From: a virus | DNA: 30,019 nt | Direction: 5' to 3' (one strand) | Virus record (IMG/VR): IMGVR_UViG_3300005731_000028 | Coordinates: 1-30,019 of that record | Part shown: positions 5,371 through 13,149 of the stretch, piece by piece | Position numbering within the stretch: position 1 is the stretch's first letter | How the letters are laid out: each line of letters opens with the position of its first letter | Made by a program: the position numbers and the translations under genes | The notes under the pieces: generated by a model | Database searches by the model: none | The model's input: the letters and a program-made list of their open reading frames with translations, nothing else | Told to the model about the DNA's origin: nothing

Positions 5371-5402
5371 ATGAAACCCCTCACATGATGGAGAGAAATT
5401 CC

Positions 5403-5477
5403 ATGCAAATTGTGCACTACAAAGCTCAACAGTCAAGTCCCGCCAAGCAAATTTACCACCTGGACGATACCTGTTGA
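5403..5477 (+). CDS. Possible 24-residue peptide
   Basis: A short frame runs from ATG 5403 to TGA 5475-5477. It is preceded by GGAGAG at a good distance (nine bases). The peptide (begins MQIVHYKAQQSS, ends YHLDDTC) has no hydrophobic segment. The ribosome site is its main support. It could be a leader peptide or a chance frame in the 200-bp gap between two units. Confidence 0.35.
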   Translation: MQIVHYKAQQSSPAKQIYHLDDTC

Positions 5478-5512
5478 CGGGATGGCTGGCATCAATCATA
5501 CTATTCCAACAG
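5474..5512 (+). promoter_or_regulatory. Candidate promoter with CTATTCC operator-like motif
   Basis: TTGACG (5474-5479) is followed after 17 bases by CATACT (5497-5502) or after 19 by TACTAT (5499-5504). CTATTCCAACAG (5501-5512) differs by one base from the inverted repeat at 722-733, read on the other strand. It precedes the 5533-8272 gene cluster, which overlaps internally and needs a promoter. Confidence 0.45.
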
Positions 5513-5532
5513 ATCACATGGAAGGGAACCCC

Positions 5533-6201
5533 ATGACACGCAAACCGATTAACGCAGAACACCCGATCACTGAAGCTGACGTAGGCCGGAAGGCTTTGCG
5601 CAGGGATGGGGACATCACGGAGATTACTGCATACGGTCGGGGTGACTATCCCGTTTGCACAAAAACTGAGACTGGGGGTCAGCATTGGCACGACTCATAT
5701 GGTCGTTCTTGCGTGGAAATCTCTGCCAGAGACCTCATCGCATGGGCTGACGAGGCCACAGAGCCGGACCTGTCTAACCCTGACCGCATCCCGTTTGGCG
5801 ACCTGCCCCGTGAGACGCAAGAGGCCATGGTTTTGGCGAATGTGTTGGGCAGCGAGGGGTTTGAGGTTTGGGGCGAAATGACTGAGGAGTGGTACACTGT
5901 AACGCGGGCGGAGTGGCGAGAATCTGGTGTCTACCGCATCGCCACCAAGCCCGAACCCAAGACAAAGCCGTCAATCAACTGGGACCATGTGTCGCCGGAG
6001 TTTAACTGGTTGGCGGTGGATGCGTGCGGGACAGTGCGGCTTCACAAGGGTAAGCCTGCGTTTGATGTTAGGTCGTGGAAGGGAGTCGCTGATTATATTT
6101 TAGCCGGTGCCTTCGCCTCCTATAAGCCCGGCACCTGCGCGCCAGAGGACAGCCTTGTGTGCCGTCCTGGACATGAAGACCGGGAGACGAACAATGACTG
6201 A
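5533..6201 (+). CDS. Unknown 222-residue protein with repeated KPxInWdhVs-type region
   Basis: The start chosen is ATG 5533, with GAAGGGA seven bases upstream; the open frame extends to 5410 but crosses the candidate promoter and lacks a ribosome site. The N-terminus (PITEADVGRKALRRDGDITE, about residues 11-30) is a small beta-type module often seen in phage proteins of unknown function. The middle has acidic, Trp-rich text (EGFEVWGEMTEEWYTVTRAE). The C-terminus (SINWDHVSPEFNWLAVDACG) resembles a segment repeated in unclassified phage proteins. No enzymatic motif is visible. It ends overlapping the next gene by eight bases. Confidence 0.65.
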   Translation: MTRKPINAEHPITEADVGRKALRRDGDITEITAYGRGDYPVCTKTETGGQHWHDSYGRSCVEISARDLIAWADEATEPDLSNPDRIPFGDLPRETQEAMVLANVLGSEGFEVWGEMTEEWYTVTRAEWRESGVYRIATKPEPKTKPSINWDHVSPEFNWLAVDACGTVRLHKGKPAFDVRSWKGVADYILAGAFASYKPGTCAPEDSLVCRPGHEDRETNND

Positions 6202-6613
6202 CATCACACGCGAAGAAGTTCTGGCTAACCGCAAGCGCTGGGTTGAGTTCCTGCAAAAGCCGGGGCGCAAGAAGGCGGAGGGATTGCTTGACATGGGCGA
6301 CGGAGGGCGGTGCTGCCTTGGGCATGGTTGCTATGCACTGGGGATTAAGCGAATGCCAAGCCCACTTTCTGATGGGGTGTTTTATTATGAGGGCCAAGCT
6401 GATGCGGCACCGGCATCATTTCGCAAAATGGTTGGTTTAATTGGTGGATATGGAGAACTTGCCGATGGGGGGATGGCGCTTGCCGAAATGAACGACAAAA
6501 CCGACATGACGCCCCAACAAATCGGCGCATGGATCGAAGCCCGCATTACTGGCGATGCGCCTGACAGCCCGTTTCTGCCGCTATCGAACTATTTAGAAGG
6601 GAATAACCAATGA
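6194..6613 (+). CDS. Unknown 139-residue protein
   Basis: ATG 6194 has GGGAGA eight bases upstream; a longer in-frame extension to 6107 is Pro-rich and overlaps the previous gene, so it is rejected. The segment RWVEFLQKPGRKKAEGLLDM, then GDGGRCCLGHGCYALGIKR (about residues 36-54) has closely spaced Cys and His, and MALAEMNDKTDMTPQQIGAW follows. The layout (helix, CCLGH-type patch, then a DMTPQQIG helix) recurs in uncharacterised phage proteins, but I know no function. Coupled to the genes on both sides. Confidence 0.65.
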   Translation: MTDITREEVLANRKRWVEFLQKPGRKKAEGLLDMGDGGRCCLGHGCYALGIKRMPSPLSDGVFYYEGQADAAPASFRKMVGLIGGYGELADGGMALAEMNDKTDMTPQQIGAWIEARITGDAPDSPFLPLSNYLEGNNQ

Positions 6614-6822
6614 GTGACGAACAAATCCGCGTACAAATGGCAATGGCTTGGGAGCGCGCCAAAGGTGAGCTGCGCTCAATCGCTATAGCTGCCGGTCATC
6701 GCCGGTTGTGCGAACCGATGACACTGGAGCGCGAAAAATGGTGCTCCGCTCGATGGCAACAGCTTGATGATCGCATTGAGAAGTTCATCACCGATATGGA
6801 CGATGAGGGGATGACCGAATGA
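6610..6822 (+). CDS. Small helical protein of unknown function
   Basis: The frame encodes 70 residues. ATG 6610 overlaps the previous stop (ATGA), and GAAGGG lies upstream. The sequence is almost entirely helical and charged (QMAMAWERAKGELRSIAIAA near residues 9-28; WQQLDDRIEKFITDMDDEG near the end). It could form a dimeric coiled structure. No known family is recognised, and it has no membrane segment or metal site. Confidence 0.6.
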   Translation: MSDEQIRVQMAMAWERAKGELRSIAIAAGHRRLCEPMTLEREKWCSARWQQLDDRIEKFITDMDDEGMTE

Positions 6823-7226
6823 GTAACATGGAAGAGGTGATCGAAGAAGTTTTGCTTGACGAGAAAGCCCCGCTTTACCTTGCTCAGACCATCGCCCAAG
6901 CCCTCACAGCCTCCGGCCTTGGTGGGTTTGAGGAGTGGCGGCCTATCGAGACTGCGCCGAAGGATGGGACTTGGGTCCGTCTGTACAGGCCAAAGACCGA
7001 TTTTGGCGTTTGGGATCGCGCTATCACGGGGCGATGGTCAGAAGTTGATGCCGCTTGGGTTTGGCCCTGTGAAACGTTTGACGAATATGACGGCTTAGAC
7101 AGAGCCGATGGCCTGATCGAAAACGGCGGCTTTTGGGAAGACGGAGAAAACTTTACCCACTGGATGCCCCTTCCCGATCCCCCAGCCATGACTACGAGCG
7201 ATAACGAGGCGCGCGCTGATGGCTGA
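6819..7226 (+). CDS. DUF551-like small phage protein
   Basis: The protein has 135 residues. Residues about 38-60 (EEWRPIETAPKDGTWVRLY) and the end FTHWMPLPDPP (about 112-122) match the two hallmarks of the DUF551 family: a W-x-P-I-x-x-A-P-x-D-G-T opening and an HWMPLPxPP close. Between them lie Trp-rich strands (VWDRAITGRWSEVDAAWVWP). The function of DUF551 proteins is unknown; they are frequent in phage early or middle regions. The N-terminal 37 residues form an additional helical extension. ATGA overlap upstream; eight-base overlap downstream. Confidence 0.75.
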   Translation: MSNMEEVIEEVLLDEKAPLYLAQTIAQALTASGLGGFEEWRPIETAPKDGTWVRLYRPKTDFGVWDRAITGRWSEVDAAWVWPCETFDEYDGLDRADGLIENGGFWEDGENFTHWMPLPDPPAMTTSDNEARADG

Positions 7227-7806
7227 GAAGAAAGGAACCCGGCTTCCAGATGATTGGCAACCTGGACCCGTTGAAATTGACTACGCAATAAGCCTAGGCT
7301 TCAAGTCTCACGAAGCACGCCGGATGGGCGAGGACTTCCGCGACTACTGGGTGGCCCAGCCGGGACAGCGTGGCGTCAAACTCAACTGGGTGGCTACATG
7401 GCGGACATGGGCGCGCAAGCAGGCCGACCGAGAGGACAAACAGCCACCACGGGAGCCGACGATGCTTGGCGAGCCTCACCACGGATCGCCCCAAAGCTGG
7501 CGCAGTGCACAAGGCCGCGTGGCCGAGATGCTTACCCGGATGGCAGAGAAGGGCTGCCCGCACGACATACTCGACAAGCTCTATACCGAAGGGTTGGGCA
7601 TTACGTATGTGAACTGCTTTAACGGAGAGGCCCCGACAGCCGTTGCAAAGAATGCTGCGTGCTGTTCGCTATGGACAAGCGCTGCATCTGGCTATGCGCG
7701 TCGGGCAGGGTATAACCGCACGATTTACACGGCGGATTACGTCAGGTGTCGCACGCAGCGGCTGAAAGAAAAGGAGGCTCAGAATGGCGAGAGGGCGCAA
7801 GCGTAA
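7219..7806 (+). CDS. Replication-associated protein, RLPDDW family-like
   Basis: The protein has 195 residues. The first 70 match the recurring tail module of phage replication proteins: TRLPDDWQPG, a helix containing SLGFKSHEARRMGEDFRDYW, then GVKLNWVATWRTWARK, normally found at the C-terminus of DUF1376 or primosome-like proteins. Here it is N-terminal, followed by a basic linker and an unrelated second part with GITYVNCFNGEAP and several cysteines (KNAACCSLW). The missing usual partner domain and reversed order are odd. A DNA-binding or helicase-loading role is inferred. The next gene starts 22 bases before its end. Confidence 0.6.
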   Translation: MAEKKGTRLPDDWQPGPVEIDYAISLGFKSHEARRMGEDFRDYWVAQPGQRGVKLNWVATWRTWARKQADREDKQPPREPTMLGEPHHGSPQSWRSAQGRVAEMLTRMAEKGCPHDILDKLYTEGLGITYVNCFNGEAPTAVAKNAACCSLWTSAASGYARRAGYNRTIYTADYVRCRTQRLKEKEAQNGERAQA

Positions 7807-8272
7807 GCTGGTCAAGCGAGAGCCTAACGGTCGCGCTCAACGGTCATCGCGAGTAGAGCCGACGCCAGAGATGGCAAAGCGCAAAGCTCGATATAACTAC
7901 GACTGGACAGACCCGGTAGCTGGATTGCAAAACGAGGGCCACCTTTCGCCAAAACAGGCAAGCGCTGTCTCGCTTTATCGGTCACTGGTGCGCTCATGCT
8001 TGCAAGGAGCCGGGCCAAGCCAGAACGTCACCGGGGCCATCAAGGACCGCGTCGGGGGTAGCGCTTTGGTCGAGTATGATGAGGGCCTGGACCTCAAGCG
8101 TCAGCGCAGTCGGAAGATTGGGCTTAGGGCGCTATCGGATGCCGGTTCGCGGGTTGATTTGGCTATTCACACACTCATTCAAACGCACGGATACCACCGT
8201 TACGAAGCCGTCGAGATTGCCAAGATCAGGAAAGGCGCGGACGCTTTGGCGAGGGTCTATCAGGGGTGTTGA
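7784..8272 (+). CDS. Basic protein of unknown function, possible late regulator
   Basis: The protein has 162 residues. ATG 7784 has the perfect ribosome site AAGGAGG. The N-terminus is very basic (MARGRKRKLVKREPNGRAQR) and suggests nucleic acid binding. The rest is helical (LSPKQASAVSLYRSLVRSCL near residues 54-73; VDLAIHTLIQTHGYHRYEAV near 123-142). It is the last gene before the candidate late promoter, the position in which lambdoid phages keep their late antiterminator. That analogy is the only evidence for such a role, since no family signature is seen. Confidence 0.6.
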   Translation: MARGRKRKLVKREPNGRAQRSSRVEPTPEMAKRKARYNYDWTDPVAGLQNEGHLSPKQASAVSLYRSLVRSCLQGAGPSQNVTGAIKDRVGGSALVEYDEGLDLKRQRSRKIGLRALSDAGSRVDLAIHTLIQTHGYHRYEAVEIAKIRKGADALARVYQGC

Positions 8273-8297
8273 CACTGTTACAGAATAACCTGATTAT
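8269..8297 (+). promoter_or_regulatory. Candidate late promoter
   Basis: TTGACA (8269-8274), a perfect -35, is followed after 17 bases by GATTAT (8292-8297), four of six matches to TATAAT. GTTA-cagaa-TAAC inside the spacer is a short inverted repeat. It sits at the end of the early region and directly before the packaging and structural genes. Confidence 0.6.
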
Positions 8298-8499
8298 GTC
8301 GGAAATATAGTCTGGACAATTTGCGGCGTTGCCTTTGGCGGCGTCGTTTCAGTTTGGGCCTCCTGGCGTTCGGTCTCCCTTCCCTGCGCGCTGGTTTGAC
8401 GGCCCAATTCAATTGCGCGGCCTGGCCAACATCACATGCAGGCTTATTGCCAATCAAGACCGAGAGCCGCGCTACACCTTGGGATGGCTATCTGGCTAG
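8296..8499 (+). pseudogene. Amber-interrupted or decayed reading frame
   Basis: ATG 8296 opens a frame stopped after four codons by TAG 8308-8310. The same frame then stays open for 62 codons to TAG 8497-8499 and reads protein-like, especially ARWFDGPIQLRGLANITCRL and NQDREPRYTLGWLSG. No ribosome site or good internal start is visible, and the ATG falls in the candidate -10 box. Two overlapping frames (8321-8521 and the third frame) look less natural, although the first ends in a TAATG overlap with the next gene. This is either a gene fragment left after recombination or a gene with an unusual start. Confidence 0.35.
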
Positions 8500-8520
8500 A
8501 GTGGACAGGGATGCAAGCTA

Positions 8521-8889
8521 ATGGCTGATCGGACGGTAAAGGTGCTGGAGAATGGCCGCTTCGTTCCTCGTGGCCTCTCAATGCGCACATCGGGCCTTGT
8601 CTTGCTGTTGGATGAAGATGAAACGCTGGATGTGACGTTCAACTGGTCAAGCTGGTTAGGTGATGACACTATCGCCAGCATCACGAATGAGGCGGATGGC
8701 GTAACGGTTGGCTCTGAGAGCAACACGACCACGACAGCCACATTCACGGTCACTAATTCACCTGGAGCCGTACAGCACAGGATCACCACCGTCGGCGGCT
8801 TGATCAAGGAAGCACGTGTCTACGTCAACTCCCCTGCTGGTGGCATATCGGATGACTACGGGTTCTACAGACCTTCATGGGTGGCGTGA
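8521..8889 (+). CDS. Unknown beta-rich protein, possible virion component
   Basis: The protein has 122 residues, with ACAGGG ahead of ATG 8521. After a short basic start the sequence is strand-rich with Thr/Ser/Val repeats (TIASITNEADGVTVGSESNT, about residues 56-75; TTATFTVTNSPGAVQHRITT next), typical of Ig-like or fibre-type virion domains, and ends in an aromatic tail (DDYGFYRPSWVA). It precedes the terminase genes. I would expect a decoration or accessory virion protein, but no family is recognised. Confidence 0.6.
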   Translation: MADRTVKVLENGRFVPRGLSMRTSGLVLLLDEDETLDVTFNWSSWLGDDTIASITNEADGVTVGSESNTTTTATFTVTNSPGAVQHRITTVGGLIKEARVYVNSPAGGISDDYGFYRPSWVA

Positions 8890-8924
8890 TGACCGGTACG
8901 GAAACGATCTAGGGAGGATTGCCC

Positions 8925-9176
8925 ATGCCAAGGAAAAAGGGCTACCGGACGCCAGACGAAATCCGGGAGAAAATCCAGGGCAGTCAAATCATCAACAGAC
9001 TGCAAAGCCATGTATACGGACAGGTCGAAATGACGCCCTCCCAAGTTAACGCCGCCAAGACCTTGTTGGGAAAGGTTATTCCTGATTTAAAGGCAGTGGA
9101 ATTGTCAAGCGACCCTGACAGTCCATTGCAACAAGTCCATAGGGTAGAATGGCAAGTCGTCAAACCCTCCGAATAG
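8925..9176 (+). CDS. terS: Terminase small subunit-like protein
   Basis: The protein has 83 residues starting at ATG 8925 (MPRKKGYRTPDEIREKI) with GGGAGG nine bases upstream. The core (QIINRLQSHVYGQVEMTPSQ, then VNAAKTLLGKVIPDLKAVEL) is a helical pattern found in short small-terminase proteins, which bind the packaging start on the phage DNA. Position agrees: its end overlaps the large terminase gene by 28 bases. It is shorter than the usual 150-170 residues of P22-type small subunits, so it may hold only the DNA-binding part. Confidence 0.75.
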   Translation: MPRKKGYRTPDEIREKIQGSQIINRLQSHVYGQVEMTPSQVNAAKTLLGKVIPDLKAVELSSDPDSPLQQVHRVEWQVVKPSE

Positions 9177-10462
9177 AGGTCGGGTCAGAGCGCTTTCTTC
9201 CGCTGCTGGAGCCTAAGACGTTCAAGGGCGCTCATGGTGGCCGAGCTGGGATGAAGTCGTACTTCTTCGCCGACATGCACATTGCCAGATCGGTAAGCCA
9301 GCCAGCTTATCGGGCGTTGTGTTTGCGGGAGGTGCAGAAGTCCATCAAGGAGTCGAGCAAGTTCCTGCTTGAGCAGCGCATCCAGCATTACGGCCTGGGG
9401 CATTTGTTCGAGGTCCAGGACACGCGCATCAAGACACCGGGCGGTGGCGAGCTGGTGTTCCACGGCTTGCAGAACCACACAGCGGAGAGCGTGAAGTCGT
9501 TCGAAGGCTTCGACGTTGCCGACATCGAGGAAGGCCAGACAATCAAGCAGCGGTCATTGGACTTGCTGATCCCGACCATCATCCGCAAGCCGGGCGCTGA
9601 GATTTGGGCACGTTGGAATCCCCGGCATGACACGGACGCGATTGACCGGCTGTTCCGAGAGGGAGGCCCGCCGCCTAACAGCGTATGCGTTGAGGTCACA
9701 TGGAAGGATAACCCGTGGCTGTCGGACGAGGTGAAGGCGCAGATTGAAGCGGACTACGCCAGCGACCCGGAGAAGGCGCAGCACATCTGGGGCGGCGGGT
9801 ATGAGATTGTCACTGAGGGCGCTTACTACGCGAAGCTGATTGCCAATGCCGAGAGAGATGGCCGGATCGGTGATTTCCCATGGGACCCGGATTTGCCGGT
9901 CGTGACGGGTTGGGACATTGGTGTTGATGATTACTCGGCGGTTTGGTTCCTGCAAGAGAACGGGGCCGAGGTTCGAGCGATTGATTATCTTGAATGCTCT
10001 GGCGAGGGCGCAGACTTCATAGCGGATTACATTCACTCAAAGCCGTATGAGTACCGGGCGCATTATCTGCCGCATGACGTGAATGTCAGGGAGTGGGGCG
10101 GTGGCGCAAAGAAGCGGTCTCAGACATTGCAAGAGCTTGGCGTCAGCCCGGTTCGTCCTGGTGCGCGCTTAGGCCCTGCCGAGCGGATCAACGCAACGCG
10201 GCGCCTGTTGCCGATAGTGAGCTTCGACAAGGTGAACTGCGCGCTAGGCATCAAACGGCTGCGCAACTACTCGCGCAAGTACAATGAGAGCATGCAAAGC
10301 TATTTGGGTCCGGCCCATGACGACAACTCGCACGGCGCAGATGCGTTTGGAGAGTTCGCGGTCAATTGCCCGATTGTACCGCGTGTCAAGAAGCCGGAAG
10401 AAGCAGATAAGTTCGATGATTACCGCGCAAGAGAAACCGAGGGTTCGAGTTCATGGCTATGA
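9149..10462 (+). CDS. terL: Terminase large subunit
   Basis: The protein has 437 residues, an ATPase and nuclease that pumps DNA into the prohead and cuts it. The Walker A-like loop GAHGGRAGMKS spans residues 27-37 (K36), the Walker B stretch FDVADIEE spans about 121-128, and a coupling segment follows (WARWNPRHDTD). The RNase H-like nuclease begins near residue 250 with TGWDIGVDDYSAVWF (first catalytic Asp) and ends with HDDNSHGADAFGEFA near 405. This order is that of the Terminase_3/6 group used by PBSX- and P22-like phages, many of which package by headful. It overlaps the portal gene by ten bases. Confidence 0.93.
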   Translation: MASRQTLRIEVGSERFLPLLEPKTFKGAHGGRAGMKSYFFADMHIARSVSQPAYRALCLREVQKSIKESSKFLLEQRIQHYGLGHLFEVQDTRIKTPGGGELVFHGLQNHTAESVKSFEGFDVADIEEGQTIKQRSLDLLIPTIIRKPGAEIWARWNPRHDTDAIDRLFREGGPPPNSVCVEVTWKDNPWLSDEVKAQIEADYASDPEKAQHIWGGGYEIVTEGAYYAKLIANAERDGRIGDFPWDPDLPVVTGWDIGVDDYSAVWFLQENGAEVRAIDYLECSGEGADFIADYIHSKPYEYRAHYLPHDVNVREWGGGAKKRSQTLQELGVSPVRPGARLGPAERINATRRLLPIVSFDKVNCALGIKRLRNYSRKYNESMQSYLGPAHDDNSHGADAFGEFAVNCPIVPRVKKPEEADKFDDYRARETEGSSSWL

Positions 10463-12267
10463 TTGAATCCATCGAGGTCGAGGTTTACGAAGGCAAGGGC
10501 CTTGCATCGCTCAAGGATATGTTCCGCAAGGCTGAAGGGCATCACCAGAAGGCCCGTGACTTGGCTCGCCGGGATACTGACTGGTATGACAACTTCAACG
10601 ATGGCCAGTGGTCGGATGAGGAAAAGGAGCTACTTAAGAGTCGCGGCCAGCCTGTCGTCACGTCAAACCGTATCAAGCGCAAGATTGGTTTTTTGTTGGG
10701 GTATGAGCAGCGTGGCCGGTCTGACCCGAAGGCGTATCCGCGCAATCCTGATGACGAGCGGGCCGCGAAGGTCGCCACGGATGTAATGGACTACATTGAG
10801 ACGCAAAGCCGGTTTGACCGTGAGGCATCGGCAGCGTTTCGGGATATGTGCCTTGGTGGCATCGAGGCTGCCGAGGTCGTGATTGACCCGGAAGGCAACG
10901 ACATCAAAGCTAGCCGTATTGATGCTGGCAAGTTCTTCTACGATCCGCGTTCACGAGAAGCTGACTTCTCGGATGCTCGCTATATGGGGTATTCGGACTG
11001 GCACGACCTGGACGAGGCGCTAGAGCTGTTCCCTGACAAGCAACAGGAGCTGGAAGACAGCACCGACGTTGGGGTGAATGACGAAGACTATGAAGACAAG
11101 CCCTATGGTCTGTGGGGCATGTCAGATCGGCAGCGGGTTCGCATTGCGGTCTGCTACTACAAGCACCGAGGCCAGTGGTGTTACGCCTATTACACGGGCG
11201 GCGCGATTCTCGATGAGGGTGTGAGCGTTTACCTCGATGAGAAGGGTAAGCCAAGTAATCCGATCATTGCGCAGTCGGCTTATGTGACGCGGGACAATGA
11301 GCGCTATGGCGTGGTCCGTGACATGATCGGCCCGCAGATGGAGATCAACTATCGCCGCTCGATGGCGCTGTACCTTCTGAAGAACCGCCGCATCTGGGCG
11401 CGTGAAGGTGTCTTTAAGAATCCGCAGGGCGCGAAGGTTGAGGCCGCAAAGGCTGATGGATTCCTGTCCGCTGAGGGGCAGTTTGGCCAAGACTGGGGCT
11501 TCATTGAAAGCACGTCTGAGACGGCTGGCAACTTCGAGCTTCTCCAGGAGGCAAAGGCTGAGCTTGATGTCCAGGGACCGAATGCGGGCCTCCAGGGGCG
11601 GGGCATTGAGGGGCAGAGTGGCCGGGCGATCCTTGCGCAACAGAACGCTGGACTGACTGAGGAAAACTCGCTCTTTGACGCTCACAACGATTTCAAGCTG
11701 CGTTGCTATCGGGCCATGTGGGCGCGTGCCAAGCAGTTCTGGACGGAGCCGATGTTCATTCGGGTTACGGCTGATGAACAGGCTTTCCGCTTTGCCAAAG
11801 TCAACCAACCGGTTGTCGATGAGATGGGCTTCCCTGTGATTGACCCGATGACGGGCCAACCGGCTATGCAAGACGCCCTTGCCGAGATGGATGTTGACAT
11901 CATCATTGAAGCTGGACCGGACATGATTTCGCTCCAGCATGAGCAGTTCGAGCAGCTCTCACAATTGGCACAGTCTGGGTTCCCGATTCCGCCGGATGTG
12001 TTGATTGCTGCCAGCCAGCTTCGGGACAAGCAAGCGCTGCTTGAAAAGCTACAGCAGGCGCAGGCCAATCCGATGAATCAGGCCGCTGCCCAGCTTGAGA
12101 TGCAGACCAAGCAGGCTGACATTGCTGAGACGCAGGCCAAGACCGAGAAATATATTGCAGACACAGCCAAGACCAAGGCTGAAACCATCGAGACTGCGGT
12201 GGATGCTGCACAAAAGACAGGGCAGATGGCTTCCGTCATGCCCGTGAATGACACAGGAGGCTTCTAG
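10453..12267 (+). CDS. Portal protein, P22 gp1 family
   Basis: The protein has 604 residues, slightly shorter than the P22 portal. The N-terminal part has the family's usual text: DTDWYDNFNDGQWSDEEKEL (about residues 40-60), QPVVTSNRIKRKIGFLLGYE (about 64-83), then AGKFFYDPRSREADFSDARY (about 156-175). The middle holds QMEINYRRSMALYLLKNRRI, and a later GRGIEGQSGRAILAQQNAG contains the segment that lines the channel in relatives. The C-terminal 100 residues are Gln/Ala-rich coiled coil (QADIAETQAKTEKYIADTAK), like the P22 barrel. The dodecameric portal is the DNA entry vertex and tail attachment site. Confidence 0.92.
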   Translation: MAMIESIEVEVYEGKGLASLKDMFRKAEGHHQKARDLARRDTDWYDNFNDGQWSDEEKELLKSRGQPVVTSNRIKRKIGFLLGYEQRGRSDPKAYPRNPDDERAAKVATDVMDYIETQSRFDREASAAFRDMCLGGIEAAEVVIDPEGNDIKASRIDAGKFFYDPRSREADFSDARYMGYSDWHDLDEALELFPDKQQELEDSTDVGVNDEDYEDKPYGLWGMSDRQRVRIAVCYYKHRGQWCYAYYTGGAILDEGVSVYLDEKGKPSNPIIAQSAYVTRDNERYGVVRDMIGPQMEINYRRSMALYLLKNRRIWAREGVFKNPQGAKVEAAKADGFLSAEGQFGQDWGFIESTSETAGNFELLQEAKAELDVQGPNAGLQGRGIEGQSGRAILAQQNAGLTEENSLFDAHNDFKLRCYRAMWARAKQFWTEPMFIRVTADEQAFRFAKVNQPVVDEMGFPVIDPMTGQPAMQDALAEMDVDIIIEAGPDMISLQHEQFEQLSQLAQSGFPIPPDVLIAASQLRDKQALLEKLQQAQANPMNQAAAQLEMQTKQADIAETQAKTEKYIADTAKTKAETIETAVDAAQKTGQMASVMPVNDTGGF

Positions 12268-12281
12268 CCACTGAGTGCCGC

Positions 12282-12301
12282 CGCCGGGCTTCGGGCGTTT
12301 T
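12282..12301 (+). terminator. Weak hairpin with T-run between portal and scaffold genes
   Basis: CGCC (12282-12285) can pair with GGCG (12294-12297), or CCG with CGG, followed by TTTTG. The stem is short (four or five pairs), so termination would be partial at most. It lies in the 73-bp gap before the scaffold gene. Confidence 0.25.
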
Positions 12302-12340
12302 GATGGTGCCGCCGACCTTGATGGGCGTTGGAGAAGATAC

Positions 12341-13138
12341 ATGAGCATGGAAACGGAACACTTCACAGACGAGTTTTTTGACGGCGACGGTGACGCAACC
12401 GAGCAAGTGGCCGAGGCAAGTCCTGATATTAAGGACGAGCCAGACCAGCCGGAAGCGCCAGACCAAGTTGCCGAAGCGGGCGAAACCGAGACCCAAGAGG
12501 TTGAGGACACCTTGCCGCCGGAGGACGAAACACCCGTTACGAAAGGCCAGTTTCAGGCCATGCTTGCTGAGCGCGAGAAGCGTCAGGAGGAAGCGCGCGC
12601 CCGTCAAGAGGCGGAAAAGCGTGCAGCCGATCTGGAAAAGCGGCTCGCTGAATTTCAACGGACACAGCAAGAGCAGTCCACGCAGTTTGACCCCATTGAC
12701 GATCTGGATGGGTTTAACAGGGACCTCCAAGGGCGAATGGTTGCCCAGCGTATCGAGATTTCAGAAGACATGGCGCGTATGCATCATGGTGATGAGGTGG
12801 TTGATGCGGCCCAGAGATGGGCGGAGGAAAACGCTAATTCTGACCCGGCAATGCGAGCTTCTTTGCAAGCTCTTGGTCAGGATCGCAATCCCTATGCAAA
12901 GCTGATCAAAATGCACAAGCAGGCAATGCTGACGCAAGAGATTGGTGATGACCCAGAAGCCTACAAGCAGCGGATCATTGAAGAGCATCTTAAAACCGTT
13001 GGTGAAGCCGCGCCTCAACGCCCGGCAGCTCCGGCGGCAAAGGTTCCGCCCTCTTTAGGGAAAGGCGGAGGCGGAAGCACTTCAACCGATGAGGTTATGT
13101 CTGACGAGGATGTGTTCGAGTCTATGTTCCGCAAATAA
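12341..13138 (+). CDS. Scaffolding protein
   Basis: The protein has 265 residues starting at ATG 12341, with GGAGAAG upstream; an in-frame extension to 12275 overlaps the weak hairpin and has no ribosome site. Composition is typical of a capsid scaffold: an acidic disordered N-terminus (DEFFDGDGDATEQVAEASPD), a long Glu/Arg/Gln coiled coil (about residues 75-125, including REKRQEEARARQEAEKRAAD), a helical second half and an acidic end (MSDEDVFESMFRK). Scaffolds guide coat assembly and leave before maturation. It sits in the canonical place between portal and coat. Confidence 0.85.
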   Translation: MSMETEHFTDEFFDGDGDATEQVAEASPDIKDEPDQPEAPDQVAEAGETETQEVEDTLPPEDETPVTKGQFQAMLAEREKRQEEARARQEAEKRAADLEKRLAEFQRTQQEQSTQFDPIDDLDGFNRDLQGRMVAQRIEISEDMARMHHGDEVVDAAQRWAEENANSDPAMRASLQALGQDRNPYAKLIKMHKQAMLTQEIGDDPEAYKQRIIEEHLKTVGEAAPQRPAAPAAKVPPSLGKGGGGSTSTDEVMSDEDVFESMFRK

Positions 13139-13149
13139 GGAACTGACCG

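Noticed and set aside
8296-8499. Amber codon reassignment in this phage
   Set aside because: TAG is used as the final stop in the portal gene and the second ejection protein gene, so the code appears standard.
11122-11940. 272-residue open frame on the minus strand
   Set aside because: It is fully antisense to the portal gene, has no ribosome site and shows Arg/Leu/His-rich composition typical of a shadow frame in GC-rich coding DNA.
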